Below are positions 41,123 through 50,273 of a stretch of 64,000 bases of DNA, in pieces. Both the position numbers and the translations under genes were made by a program. Source of the stretch: PALSA-926 sp964476835 (GTDB lineage: Bacteria; Pseudomonadota; Alphaproteobacteria; Micavibrionales; UBA2020); assembly GCA_964476835.1 (NCBI GenBank), contig CAYZCE010000004.1, forward strand, positions 25,727-89,726, given 5' to 3'. The notes under the pieces are model-generated. The model ran no database searches. It was not told where the DNA came from and saw only the letters and a program-made list of their open reading frames with translations. How positions within the stretch are numbered: position 1 is the stretch's first letter; each line of letters opens with the position of its first letter.

Positions 41123-43003
41123 ATGACGTTCCGGCAGGACATCAACGCGCTGCGCGCCATCGCCGTCGTGTCGGTGCTGCTCTACCATTTCGGCGTGCCG
41201 GGATTTGCGGGCGGCTTCGTCGGCGTCGACGTCTTCTTCGTGATTTCGGGATACCTGATGACCGGCATCATCCTCGGCGGGCTGGCCGAGGGGCATTTCT
41301 CGCTGCTGCGTTTCTACCTTGCCCGCGCGCGCCGCATCATGCCGGCGCTGGCGGTGCTGGTGACCGCCCTGCTCGCGCTCGGCTGGTTCTTCCTGCCGCC
41401 GTCGGATTATGCGGGGCTTGGATTGCATGGCGCGTCGTCGTCCTTGTTTTTCTCGAACTTCGTCTACAAGGGCGAGGACGGGTATTTCGACGTGCCTTCG
41501 CGCACGAAATGGCTGCTGCACACCTGGTCGCTCTCGGTCGAATGGCAGTTTTACCTGATCTATCCGCTGCTGCTGGTCTTCTTCCGCCGGCATGGGCGCA
41601 CCATCGCGGCGCTCGGCGCCTTGTCGCTGCTCGTCTCCATCTGCACCTCGGCGTCGATCCCCAGCTTCGCCTTCTACCTTTTGCCGACGCGGCTGTGGGA
41701 AATGGCGCTCGGCGGGCTGATCGTCGCGCTACCCAAGGCAACAACGCGCGCGGGTCGCTGGCCGGGTTACGCGCTGATCGCGGCGGCGATCTTCTGTCTC
41801 AGCCACGACGACACATGGCCGGGATATCTCGCGCTGCTGCCGACGCTCGGCACCGCGCTGGTGATCTGGTCGAACGGCAGCGCGAAACTCGAGCAAATGC
41901 GACCGGTGCAGGCGATCGGCACGTGGTCTTATTCGCTCTACCTCTGGCACTGGCCTTTCGTCGTGGCGCTCGGCTATGCGGGGCTGTCGCAGGATCCCGC
42001 CGCCATCGCGAGCGCGATGACGCTCTGCCTGATCGCCGCCATTGCCTCTTATACCTTCGTCGAGGCGCCGTTGCGTGAACGAAAAATCGGCTGGCTGCCG
42101 CTCGGCCTGATGACGCTGCTGCCCGCCGCGCTCGGCCTCGCCCTCTGGCTGGCGCACGGCGTGCCGGCGCGCGTCAGCCCCGCCGCACTCGCTTTCGACC
42201 AAGCTGCGCAAGAACATTCCTCCAACGCGGACCGCTGCGCTTTCGACAAGAAGACCCACCGCCTCGGCGCCAAATGCAAACCGGCCGAAGCCGCTTTCGC
42301 CGTCTGGGGCGACAGCCATGCGGGCGCAGTCTACAGCGCCGTCAAGGCCGCCAGCGGCGGACGCCGCGGCGTGCTGGTCACCTATTCTTCCTGCCCGACG
42401 ATTTTCGGCGCGTACGTCGTGACGAAGCGCGACAAGACGATCTGCCCCGGTTTCAACGACGCCGCGCTGGCGGCGCTCAAGACGCTGCCACCGCACGCAC
42501 CGATCATGATCGTCAACCGCTACGGCTACTATCTCTCGGGCCGCGACACCTCGACCGACCGCCGCATGATGCTCGGCTTCGATGTGCCGCAGGCAGGCAA
42601 GGATGGCACCGCGCTGTTCTCCGACACGCTCACGCAGAGCCTGTGCCGCATCAAACATGAAACTGGCCGCTCCGTCTATGCGCTCAAGCCCGTGCCGGAA
42701 ATGGGGATCGACATTCCACGCACGCTGGCGCGCCGTGTGATGATCCTGCCCGCGCAACCCTTGCCTGCGCTTGCGCACCCGCTGGCGGAATATGAAGTGC
42801 GGCAGAAAGTTGTGCTGGAGACACTCGCCCGCGCACATGCGGAATGCGGCATCGGCGTCATCGACACGCCCGCGGCGCTATGCGCGGACGGCACCTGCCA
42901 GAGCCACGACGGCGCGGAAGTCTTTTACTTCGACGACAACCATTTGAGCGAAGCCGGGAACAAGAAGCTCGTCCCGCTGCTCAAGGCCATCTTCAAGAAA
43001 TAA
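41123..43003 (+). CDS. AT3-SGNH acyltransferase (OafA-like)
   Basis: A 626-residue inner-membrane O-acyltransferase. Residues 1-340 form the acyltransferase-3 domain with about ten helices, opening with FRQDINALRAIAVVSVLLYH and GFVGVDVFFVISGYLMTGII. Residues about 390-626 form a periplasmic SGNH hydrolase-type domain with WGDSHAGAV (catalytic Ser) and FDDNHLSEAG (Asp/His). This combination O-acetylates surface polysaccharides or peptidoglycan. It starts one base after the third isochorismatase-like gene, so it is coexpressed. The acceptor is unknown. Confidence 0.9.
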   Translation: MTFRQDINALRAIAVVSVLLYHFGVPGFAGGFVGVDVFFVISGYLMTGIILGGLAEGHFSLLRFYLARARRIMPALAVLVTALLALGWFFLPPSDYAGLGLHGASSSLFFSNFVYKGEDGYFDVPSRTKWLLHTWSLSVEWQFYLIYPLLLVFFRRHGRTIAALGALSLLVSICTSASIPSFAFYLLPTRLWEMALGGLIVALPKATTRAGRWPGYALIAAAIFCLSHDDTWPGYLALLPTLGTALVIWSNGSAKLEQMRPVQAIGTWSYSLYLWHWPFVVALGYAGLSQDPAAIASAMTLCLIAAIASYTFVEAPLRERKIGWLPLGLMTLLPAALGLALWLAHGVPARVSPAALAFDQAAQEHSSNADRCAFDKKTHRLGAKCKPAEAAFAVWGDSHAGAVYSAVKAASGGRRGVLVTYSSCPTIFGAYVVTKRDKTICPGFNDAALAALKTLPPHAPIMIVNRYGYYLSGRDTSTDRRMMLGFDVPQAGKDGTALFSDTLTQSLCRIKHETGRSVYALKPVPEMGIDIPRTLARRVMILPAQPLPALAHPLAEYEVRQKVVLETLARAHAECGIGVIDTPAALCADGTCQSHDGAEVFYFDDNHLSEAGNKKLVPLLKAIFKK

Positions 43004-43011
43004 GCGGAAAC

Positions 43012-44152
43012 TTAGTCGAGATCCTCATAAGCGACCTTCTTGTCGCCCTTCTTGTCGGTCAGCTTCTGCGCAAGCGAAGCTTCGAGGAAGGGGTCGAGGT
43101 CGCCGTCGAGCACGCCCTGCGTGTCGGAGGTTTCGTGGCCGGTGCGCAGGTCCTTGATGAGCTGGTACGGATGCAGCACGTAGGAGCGGATCTGGTGGCC
43201 GAAGCCGATATCGGTTTTTTGAGCTTCCGCCTCGTCGCGCAGGGCTTCGCGTGCTTTCACTTCGCGCTCGTACAGTTTCGCCTTCAGCATCTTCATGGCG
43301 GCGGCGCGGTTTTGGTGCTGCGAGCGCTGGTTCTGGCAGGCGACGACGATGCCGGTCGGCAAGTGCGTCAGGCGGACGGCCGAATCCGTCTTGTTGACGT
43401 GCTGGCCGCCCGCGCCGCCGGAGCGGTAGGTGTCGACGCGCAAGTCCTTGTCCTCGACCTTGATGTCGATGTTTTCATCGACCACCGGCGTGACGGAGAC
43501 GGAGCAGAAACTGGTATGGCGGCGCGCATTGCTGTCGAACGGCGAGATGCGCACGAGGCGGTGCACGCCGGATTCCGATTTCAGCCAGCCGTAGGCGTTC
43601 TCGCCAGGCACTTCAAGCGTCGCGCTCTTGATGCCGGCGACTTCGCCGTCCTGCTTGTCCATCAGGGAGACCTTGAAGCCGCGCTGGTCGCACCAGCGCA
43701 GGTACATGCGGAGCAGGATGCCCGCCCAGTCGCAGGCCTCGGTGCCGCCCGCGCCCGCGTTGATCTGCAGGTACGCGTCGTTGCCGTCCAGCTCGCCCGA
43801 GAGCAGGCTGGCGAGGCCGCGCTTGGCAACTTCGTCCTTGAGCGTGAAGAGGGATTTCTCGGCGTCGGCAACGATGGAATCGTCGTTCTCCGCCTCGCCC
43901 AGCTCGATCATGCCGACGTTGTCGTCGAGCGAAGATTGCAAACCCTTGATCGCACCGATCTGGCTATCCAGCCGGGTGCGTTCTTTCAGGAGCTTCTGCG
44001 CGCGCTCGGGATTTTCCCAGAGCGTCGGGTCTTCGGCGAGGGAATTCAGTTCGGAGAGGCGATGGAGGGCACGGTCCCAGTCAAAGATGCCTCCTCAGCA
44101 GCTCCAGCGAGGACTTGATGTCGCTCACCGCTGCTAGGATTTCTGCTTTCAT
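43012..44152 (-). CDS. prfB: Peptide chain release factor 2, with programmed +1 frameshift
   Basis: RF2 terminates translation at UGA and UAA. The ATG at 44152 opens a short frame of 23 codons (MKAEILAAVSDIKSSLELLR, then RHL) that ends in TGA at 44083-44081. A +1 shift at CTT-TGA-C joins it to the main frame (DWDRALHRLSELNSLAEDPT...), which runs to 43012; the total is 379 residues. The RF2 anticodon-like SPF (LVRISPFDSNARR) and the GGQ loop (GGAGGQHVNKTDSAVRLTH) are intact. The in-frame UGA gives autoregulation: low RF2 favours frameshifting. The gene ends close to the AT3 gene on the other strand. Confidence 0.96.
44080..44095 (-). promoter_or_regulatory. prfB recoding site (+1 frameshift)
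   Basis: On the minus strand AGGAGG-CAT-CTT-TGA-C: an internal Shine-Dalgarno-like AGGAGG, three bases, then the slippery CTT and the UGA stop. This is the same geometry as the E. coli prfB frameshift site. Confidence 0.93.
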
Positions 44153-44173
44153 GGGAGGCTTCCTTCCAGGCGC

Positions 44174-44650
44174 TTACGCGGCCAGCGCGACGGCCGGTTG
44201 GGCCGCGAAGTGCGCGACCATCTTTTGCACGAAGCCGAGGACGTCTTCCTTCGCCTCGCCCGACAGCAGGGGCACGTTGGCGCAGTCATGCCCGTTGAGC
44301 AGTTGCACAGCTTCGTCCATCACGCAAGCCGGCTTGCGCGCGGCAACGAAGCTGCCGACGATGCGCTCGGCATGCGGGTTGGCCGCCAGCTTGGCGATGC
44401 TGCGCGAGCCGCCGGGAATGACCAGGAGGTCGAAATCGGCGCCGAGCGCCTGGTTGATCTGGATGTCGACGGGGAAGTAGAGGCCCCAGGCATTGTTGTT
44501 CCAGCTGTTGACGAGGCCGGGTTCGGTGCCGACGGTCTTGATGACCGCGCCTTCCTTGAGCAGTTCGCGCTGGATCGTGGACATCGCCGCTTCCTCAACG
44601 CCGCTGGAAACGAGAATAAGGACCTTCTTACCGGTGAGCAGCTGAGCCAT
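44174..44650 (-). CDS. DJ-1/PfpI-family protein
   Basis: A 158-residue single-domain protein (start MAQLLTGKKVLILVSSGVEE; an ATG 18 bases upstream is possible). The GATase1-like fold is shown by the N-terminal VLILVSSGVEEAAMS with the conserved Glu, and by FDLLVIPGGSRSIAKLAANP before the nucleophile-elbow region. There, however, KPACVMDEAVQLLNG lacks the usual Cys-His/Gly elbow, resembling the non-catalytic domains of this group. Enzyme activity is therefore doubtful. It is close to prfB, same strand. Confidence 0.8.
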   Translation of the reverse strand: MAQLLTGKKVLILVSSGVEEAAMSTIQRELLKEGAVIKTVGTEPGLVNSWNNNAWGLYFPVDIQINQALGADFDLLVIPGGSRSIAKLAANPHAERIVGSFVAARKPACVMDEAVQLLNGHDCANVPLLSGEAKEDVLGFVQKMVAHFAAQPAVALAA

Positions 44651-44769
44651 GCGACTGACGATCTCCATGTTATTATTGTTTGTTTCGCGTAGCGGACAGA
44701 ATAAGCCATCGCGGTCGGGAGGCGGCAATATAAGTGACTTGCCGCCCGGAAGTCAACATAAAACAGCCG

Positions 44770-45642
44770 TCAGGGCTTGGAAGCCTGCCCCGGAATGGGC
44801 GACTTGGTGAAAGTCGTCTGGCCGGGGTTGACGACGCCGGCGACGTCGAGGGCGGCTTTGTTGATCAGGTCCTTCGCGTCCGTGTAGTCTTTGGGCGTCA
44901 GCGCGGGCAGCGCGGTCAGCTCGATCACGGTGCGGCGCAGTTGCAGGCGCTTCCAGAACTCGGTCAGCATGTTGCCCGCCGTCGGCATCGAATAGAGGTT
45001 GCGGACGTCGTCGTTGGCGGCGTCCTTGCCGTTGACCGACTTCACGCAAATGGCGATCGGCTGCACCACGACGTCTTCCGTCAGGGCGACTTCCTGGCCC
45101 TTCTTCCGGCCGTCCGCGAAGGCCCCCTTCTCGCCGAACAGCGGCGTGATAAGCGCGGCGCGGAACAGGTGGACTTCCTTGCCTTCGCTCGTCGTGCCTT
45201 CGGGGAACAGGATGGTGTTGTAGCCCTTGTTCATGTTGTCGATGATCTTGGCGCGGGAATCCGGGTTGAATTCCGACGAGCGGCGCAGGCCGATGAACTT
45301 GATGGCGCGCGCCATCGGCGCGATGACCGGCCAATCGAGGATGTCGCTCTTGCCCGCGAAGGTGCCCTTGAGCACGCTGCCGAGCACCACGAAATCCATC
45401 AGCGCGAGGTGGTTGGCGACGAAGAGCACGCGCTTGTCCTTGACCACCGGCGCCGACGCCTTGTTGAACACGACCTTGTAGCCGAACAGGCGGCGCATGC
45501 TGTTGTAGATCAGCTTGGGGATCGCCGTGTAATTGCGCGTCAGCGGGCCGACGATGAGGGCTTGGGTTGCCGTGAGGGCGGCAAAGCCGAGGAACATCGG
45601 GATACCGATGGCGAGACGCAAGGCGGCGCGGACGTACTTCAT
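44770..45642 (-). CDS. PlsC-like 1-acylglycerol-3-phosphate acyltransferase
   Basis: A 290-residue membrane-bound lysophospholipid acyltransferase. An N-terminal hydrophobic segment (ALRLAIGIPMFLGFAALTAT) precedes the catalytic motif VANHLALMDFVVLG (H-x4-D) at about residue 76. The acyl-acceptor motif NTILFPEGTTSEGKEVHLFR is at about 139-158. Together these define the PlsC/AGPAT family in phosphatidic acid synthesis, though paralogues can acylate other lipids. It is a single gene, with about 120 bases of non-coding DNA on each side. Confidence 0.88.
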   Translation of the reverse strand: MKYVRAALRLAIGIPMFLGFAALTATQALIVGPLTRNYTAIPKLIYNSMRRLFGYKVVFNKASAPVVKDKRVLFVANHLALMDFVVLGSVLKGTFAGKSDILDWPVIAPMARAIKFIGLRRSSEFNPDSRAKIIDNMNKGYNTILFPEGTTSEGKEVHLFRAALITPLFGEKGAFADGRKKGQEVALTEDVVVQPIAICVKSVNGKDAANDDVRNLYSMPTAGNMLTEFWKRLQLRRTVIELTALPALTPKDYTDAKDLINKAALDVAGVVNPGQTTFTKSPIPGQASKP

Positions 45643-45769
45643 GCAGGAAGCCTCATGGTGTTGAGTGGTATATTATTCATAATAGAATCAGTCCCCCCAG
45701 TCAACGGAATTGATAAAACAGGGTATCTTTTGAAAGAAAAATACACAAGACGGGTAATAAAATTACTCG

Positions 45770-48043
45770 TCAGGGTTTCGGGTGATGCTCCGCGTCTGCC
45801 CGCGGGCCGTCGTAGCGGCGATAGCCGATCTGGATCGGCAGCCCGTAGAGATTGGCAAGGCTGGGCGCAACGGAGACATTGTCGACGCCCGCCTTATGCA
45901 GACGTGCCGCCGTTTCGGGATCGGCCGCCTGCGCGCCGCAAACGTCAACGCGCAACGACGGATTCGCGCCCCTGCCCTCGGCGATCGTGCGCTCGATCCG
46001 CTCCAGCAGCACGGGCGACAGCTTCTTGAAGGGATCGTAACCGTTCTTACGCGCGAAGTTCGCATGCGCCTTGAGGTCGCTGCGCGCGATGCCGAAATGC
46101 TGCTGCGTGAGGTCGTTGGTGCCAAAGCTGATGAAGTCGCAAAGCGGCGCGATGGCGCGGATGTTGGCGCAGGCCTCGAGCGTCTCAACCATGACGCCGA
46201 AACTGTATTGTTGCGGCTTCATGCCCATCTCGCGCGCGACGGTATCAACCAATTCCTTCACCGCCCTGACATCTGCCTCGGTGCGGACGGCAGGCATCAT
46301 GATCTCGAGCGGTGTTTGTGCGCCCGGCGCCGCATCCTTGAGCGCCGCGAAGATCGCCCGCACTTGGCCCTCATACAGCTTCGGCCACGTCTCCAGCGCC
46401 TCGCCGCCGTGCATGTCGAGCTTCGGGTAAAGCTCGAGGAAGCGCTTCTGCTCATCGCGCGACAGGATTTCCTGATGCACGAAGTCGAACAGGCGTATCT
46501 TGACCGCCGTGCCCGCGTTCAGCTTCTTGCAGATATCGGCGTATTCGTATTTGGCAACCGAGAACAGTTCGTCATACGCCGCATCCTGATGGTGCAGGAT
46601 CGCGGACTTCAGCGCGGCCAGTTGTTCCCGGCTCGCCGTCACCATCTGCTCGGTACGCACAAGGCCGATCGCGCCGACGGCATTGAGAATGGTGGGAGAT
46701 GCGGATTCAATGTTCGCCTTGACGCCCGGCACCGAAAACTCATGCTCTTTGATATATGCGGCAAAGCAGTCGCGCAGCTCCGAGAGCGTGCCGAGGTCGC
46801 GGTCCAGTTGCGCGTTCTTGCCGACTGCGTCCAGCGTCAGCGTCGGCAGTTCCAGCGTTTCCGGCGGGTTCAGGCATATGCCGTTGTCGATACCGACCAG
46901 CACGGTCTGGCCCTTCTTCACCACCTGTCCGCCGATCTTGACTTCGTCACCGTCGAAGAACACGGGCAGGTTCGGCTTGGCCTCTTCGTTGAATTCGCCG
47001 CGCGGCGACTTGACGCCCGGCGGCACTTCGCCGAACAGGCCGGCGACCATATGCGTCTCGCACAGCAGCTTGAGGTGCGAGGCCATGTAGGTCGACGTCA
47101 CCACGATGCCGCCCAGCTTGCCGCTCGCCAGCAAAGGCACCACCTCGGGATCGTAACTGCGCATGACCAGCACAGGGCGCTCGGTCGTCCAAGTCTCATT
47201 GACTTCCTTGATCGAGAAGACGACCTTGCCCTTCACGGGGAAACCAGCCGCGCCGTAGAACTTCGCGTCGGGCTTCAGTCCTGCTTCCTTGATCTCATCG
47301 CTATTATAAAGCCCCTGCCTGAGCGCCGCGATGATGTCGTCGGCGCGACTGCGCATTTCCTTGATTGCGAGATCCGGGGGCACCACGCCGCGCCGCCATG
47401 CGGGCAGCGCGTTGACGCCGTTGGCGACTCCGTAGGACGCAAGCATCCGCCGATACCTCGTGCTATTGTGGTTCGTCGGAAGGTCGGTGCCAAGTTTGGC
47501 GTTAATCGCATCCCGCATTGTCGAGGTGACCGGCGTGCGGCCATGCTGATCGCCGTCCATGAAATCGGAGAGCCAATCAACTTCCTCCGGGTCGACGAAA
47601 CCCGCGACCGGGAAGCGTGGGTCGCCGCCGACCAGCCGCGCCGCATGCATGGCGGCCAGGTCGATGTCGAGCGACAGGAAGCTGATCTCGGGCAGCTTCA
47701 TGCCCGGATAATTCTTTTCATACCAGTCGCCCACTTCCATCGCCGCCGGCGCACCGACGCCGAGCACATCGAGGAAGATGACGTTGGGCACCGGCTGGCC
47801 TGTTTCCTTCAGCTTGTTGAGGTACTGGAACAGTTCTTTCTTGTTATCGACCGCATGGATCGTGGCTTCATGTCCCTGCGCGCGCAGGCGGTCTTCGATG
47901 ATGTCGGCGTAGATGGAAAAGCTGCCGCTGTCGTTGCAAAGGACAAGGTGCAGGCCTTTGGAAACGCCCTGCCCTTCGGTGGCCAGATGCACATGGCGCT
48001 TGCCGGAGGAAAAGAGGCGGTTGAAAATGCGGCGCAGGTTCAT
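45770..48043 (-). CDS. Receiver-like/PPDK-type PEP-utilising protein
   Basis: 757 residues from the ATG at 48043, which follows AAGG at good distance (a GTG six bases earlier is less likely). Residues about 30-165 look like a response-regulator receiver: LHLVLCND, TIHAVDN and NVIFLDV with D92 at the phospho-acceptor position. Residues about 260-340 form the swivelling phosphohistidine domain (TSTYMASHLKLLCETHMVAG, H323). Residues about 440-745 form the PEP/pyruvate-binding barrel of the PPDK/PtsI family: GAIGLVRTEQM, GVMVETLEACANI, SFGTNDLTQ and C702 in VCGAQAADP. The ATP-grasp domain of PPDK and the HPr-binding domain of PtsI are absent. Probable role: PEP-dependent phosphotransfer or signalling; partner unknown. 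Confidence 0.85.
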   Translation of the reverse strand: MNLRRIFNRLFSSGKRHVHLATEGQGVSKGLHLVLCNDSGSFSIYADIIEDRLRAQGHEATIHAVDNKKELFQYLNKLKETGQPVPNVIFLDVLGVGAPAAMEVGDWYEKNYPGMKLPEISFLSLDIDLAAMHAARLVGGDPRFPVAGFVDPEEVDWLSDFMDGDQHGRTPVTSTMRDAINAKLGTDLPTNHNSTRYRRMLASYGVANGVNALPAWRRGVVPPDLAIKEMRSRADDIIAALRQGLYNSDEIKEAGLKPDAKFYGAAGFPVKGKVVFSIKEVNETWTTERPVLVMRSYDPEVVPLLASGKLGGIVVTSTYMASHLKLLCETHMVAGLFGEVPPGVKSPRGEFNEEAKPNLPVFFDGDEVKIGGQVVKKGQTVLVGIDNGICLNPPETLELPTLTLDAVGKNAQLDRDLGTLSELRDCFAAYIKEHEFSVPGVKANIESASPTILNAVGAIGLVRTEQMVTASREQLAALKSAILHHQDAAYDELFSVAKYEYADICKKLNAGTAVKIRLFDFVHQEILSRDEQKRFLELYPKLDMHGGEALETWPKLYEGQVRAIFAALKDAAPGAQTPLEIMMPAVRTEADVRAVKELVDTVAREMGMKPQQYSFGVMVETLEACANIRAIAPLCDFISFGTNDLTQQHFGIARSDLKAHANFARKNGYDPFKKLSPVLLERIERTIAEGRGANPSLRVDVCGAQAADPETAARLHKAGVDNVSVAPSLANLYGLPIQIGYRRYDGPRADAEHHPKP

Positions 48044-48085
48044 AGTCACACCTTAATTATATAAGGCATCATACTATGACAAGGT

Positions 48086-49582
48086 TTACAAATCCTTAAT
48101 AACCTTCAACACCTGCTGCGCGCACATATATCCCGCAGTCCCGGCGATGGAGCCGGCCGGGTAAGCCCCTGCCCCGCAATAGAAAAACCGCTCATGCTTT
48201 CCAAGCCGGTAAAAGCCGCGCGCCGGGTCCTGCGCATAGGTGCGGTCGGCGAAGGTCTGGCCGTCGCACAGCTCGATGTGGTCGATGTTGCCTTGCGGGA
48301 AGTAGAACGTCTCGCGCAGGTCGCCGGGCGTGTAGAGGATGCTGGTGGCGAGATCCTGCGGGTTCTCGATCTTGTCGAGGATCAGGCGCTCCACCTGCTT
48401 GCGCACCGCCGTCAGCGCGCGCCCATTCTTCGCCAGCGTGAGGTTCTTGAAGAAGACGGAGACGATTTCATACTTGCGCTTGCCGCCCATTTTCCGGTCG
48501 GCCGCGCCTTCGCAGTAAATCTCGAAATAGCCGGGCGTATAGTCGCGGCCCTTGAGGTCACGGAAGGATTTCTCGAGCGCATTTAACGACGGCGCCGCCG
48601 CGATGAAGCGCATAGCGGTGTCGAAATCCTTAGCACCCGTGTCGCCCTTCCAGCGCACGCGCTTGTCGAACAGCAGCACCAGCTTGCCGCTGGTGCCGAG
48701 CATCTTCTTGCGCGCGACTTTCTTTTCCAGCGGCGCGTCGCCCGCCAGCTTCGATGCCAGCAAGGGATCGGTCGCGAAGATCACGACGTCCGCCTTCTGC
48801 CGCTGCACGCGCCCGCCCTTGCGCCATGTGACCTCGCCGGTCGCCGGATCTGCCTTCAGCACATCCGCCCCCGCCACCGTCTTCACGCCGAGCGCGCGGT
48901 TGAGCTTGTCGAGTTCCTCCGCGATGCGCCAGATGCCGCCCTTGACGAAACCCCACTCCCCGCCGAACACGCTGCCCGACGACATCAACGGGATGGAGAA
49001 CGCCGAATACCGGCTATCCAGCGGCACCGGCCCGCTCTCCGTCGCCGAGACGCTGAAGAATAGCTGCGCCGCGTCGCTGGTGAAATAATGCTCGACCAGT
49101 GCGCGCGCGCTGCCGGTCACCCACAGTTTCGTCATCTCGCGCCCGAGCGCCTTTTCCGCTGCTTTCAACGAGGGTGCTTCGCCTTTGCGGTAGCCTTTCC
49201 GCAGGAAGGCGGACACCTTCGCCATGTCGCGCTCGAACCGCGCGAGGTCGCCGCGTTCGCCGTGCGCGCGGCGCAAGCCTTCCGCCGTGACAAAACATTC
49301 CTTGCCCCCCGACCACAGGATCGTCGGATGCGCGGGCGTCATCAGGCGCAGCTTTTTCGCCAGCCCCGTCTCTTGGAGGACGAAATCCTGCATGAAGCCC
49401 AGCACGCTCGCGCCGTTGGGGAAGGCATAGGTCTTGCCCTTGCGCGTGATCTCCGTCACCGCGCACGCGCCGCCCGCGCGCGGCTTCTTCTCCAGCACCG
49501 TGACGTCGTGCCCGCCGCGGCGCAGGTAATTCGCCGCGACAAGTCCGTTGATCCCCGCACCGATAATGACGATCTTTTTCAT
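48086..49582 (-). CDS. FAD-dependent oxidoreductase, PYROXD2/CrtI-like
   Basis: A 498-residue flavoprotein: the N-terminal Rossmann motif KIVIIGAGINGLVAANYLRR with EKKPRAGGACAV is of the phytoene desaturase/amine oxidase superfamily. The C-terminal FYCGAGAYPAGSIAGTAGYM matches the FAD-contacting end of PYROXD2-like (NAD(P)/FAD-dependent oxidoreductase) proteins, which are common in bacteria. There is no carotenoid gene (crtB, crtY) nearby, so a carotenoid role is unlikely. Substrate unknown. It precedes the PEP-utilising gene by about 40 bases and may be cotranscribed with it. Confidence 0.85.
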   Translation of the reverse strand: MKKIVIIGAGINGLVAANYLRRGGHDVTVLEKKPRAGGACAVTEITRKGKTYAFPNGASVLGFMQDFVLQETGLAKKLRLMTPAHPTILWSGGKECFVTAEGLRRAHGERGDLARFERDMAKVSAFLRKGYRKGEAPSLKAAEKALGREMTKLWVTGSARALVEHYFTSDAAQLFFSVSATESGPVPLDSRYSAFSIPLMSSGSVFGGEWGFVKGGIWRIAEELDKLNRALGVKTVAGADVLKADPATGEVTWRKGGRVQRQKADVVIFATDPLLASKLAGDAPLEKKVARKKMLGTSGKLVLLFDKRVRWKGDTGAKDFDTAMRFIAAAPSLNALEKSFRDLKGRDYTPGYFEIYCEGAADRKMGGKRKYEIVSVFFKNLTLAKNGRALTAVRKQVERLILDKIENPQDLATSILYTPGDLRETFYFPQGNIDHIELCDGQTFADRTYAQDPARGFYRLGKHERFFYCGAGAYPAGSIAGTAGYMCAQQVLKVIKDL

Positions 49583-49612
49583 GCCCGCTAGGCTATCAGG
49601 ACTGCGGACAAG

Positions 49613-49645
49613 AAAAAAGCCCGGGGCTTGCGCACCGGGCTTTTT
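49613..49645. terminator. Bidirectional rho-independent terminator
   Basis: AAAAAAGCCCGG / CCGGGCTTTTT with a ten-base loop. It ends the cold-shock gene on the minus strand, upstream of the oxidoreductase. Confidence 0.9.
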
Positions 49646-49664
49646 CCACCTGTATCAGGATGGC

Positions 49665-49868
49665 TTACGCCGCCTTGAGGTTGGTAGCCGAATCGCGACC
49701 CTTTTCGCTCGCGATGTCGTAGCTGATCTTTTGACCTTCGTTCAGGCTACGCAGGCCTGCGCGTTCGACCGCGCTGATGTGAACGAATACGTCCGAACCG
49801 CCGTTGTCAGGCTGGATGAAACCGAAACCCTTTTGGGCGTTGAACCACTTAACAGTACCTTGAGCCAT
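49665..49868 (-). CDS. Cold-shock-domain protein
   Basis: A 67-residue CspA-family RNA chaperone (MAQGTVKWFNAQKGFGFIQP...). RNP1 (KGFGFI) and RNP2-like (DVFVHIS) motifs are intact. The ATG follows AAGGAGG. Such proteins melt RNA secondary structure and antiterminate transcription in the cold, but many paralogues are not cold-induced; regulation here is unknown. It is enclosed by a terminator on one side and about 400 non-coding bases on the other. Confidence 0.95.
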   Translation of the reverse strand: MAQGTVKWFNAQKGFGFIQPDNGGSDVFVHISAVERAGLRSLNEGQKISYDIASEKGRDSATNLKAA

Positions 49869-50273
49869 ATTGGCCTCCTTGTAAAACGCACTTTCGTGCA
49901 TGACGCCCCGCCGGCAACCATTGCCCGCTGAGCATTATCCGAAAATAGCGATGTCTTGAGAAAGGCCCGTAAGGCAGCAAACAAGTCAGAACTTAAAATC
50001 TCGAATAGCCACACTTTAGGCCTTTTCGCGGCAATAGCAAGAGATATTTTTCAGAAAACATAATAGGGTTGATATCGCTCACAATTCCAGCATCCGTAAA
50101 ATAAAGACCCGCGCACCGCGCATCCATGGTATATTGAGATATTAGAGACATGAATTCCTGCGCTTTCTTAATTAAGCGACGGACTGTCCGACCTCTTTCG
50201 ACACCATGCCGTATCCACGCGACACGCCCCACCGGGTGTGAACGAGCGCTATTTTTTTCAAAGGAATAAACCA
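49869..50273. other. Intergenic region with csp leader
   Basis: No convincing gene. On the minus strand, a GCAC-GAAA-GTGC hairpin (49888-49899) stands just before the csp ribosome-binding site, and a weak TTCTCA / GATAAT promoter pair can be read further upstream (about 49935-49965). The rest, up to the start at 50274, is moderately AT-rich with no clear motif. Confidence 0.4.

Noticed and set aside
45782..48064. 760-codon plus-strand frame
   Set aside because: Antisense shadow of the PEP-utilising gene; no domain, start signal or neighbour support.
48086..49582. Carotenoid pathway gene (phytoene desaturase)
   Set aside because: No crtB, crtY or related gene nearby, and the C-terminus looks more like PYROXD2-type oxidoreductases.
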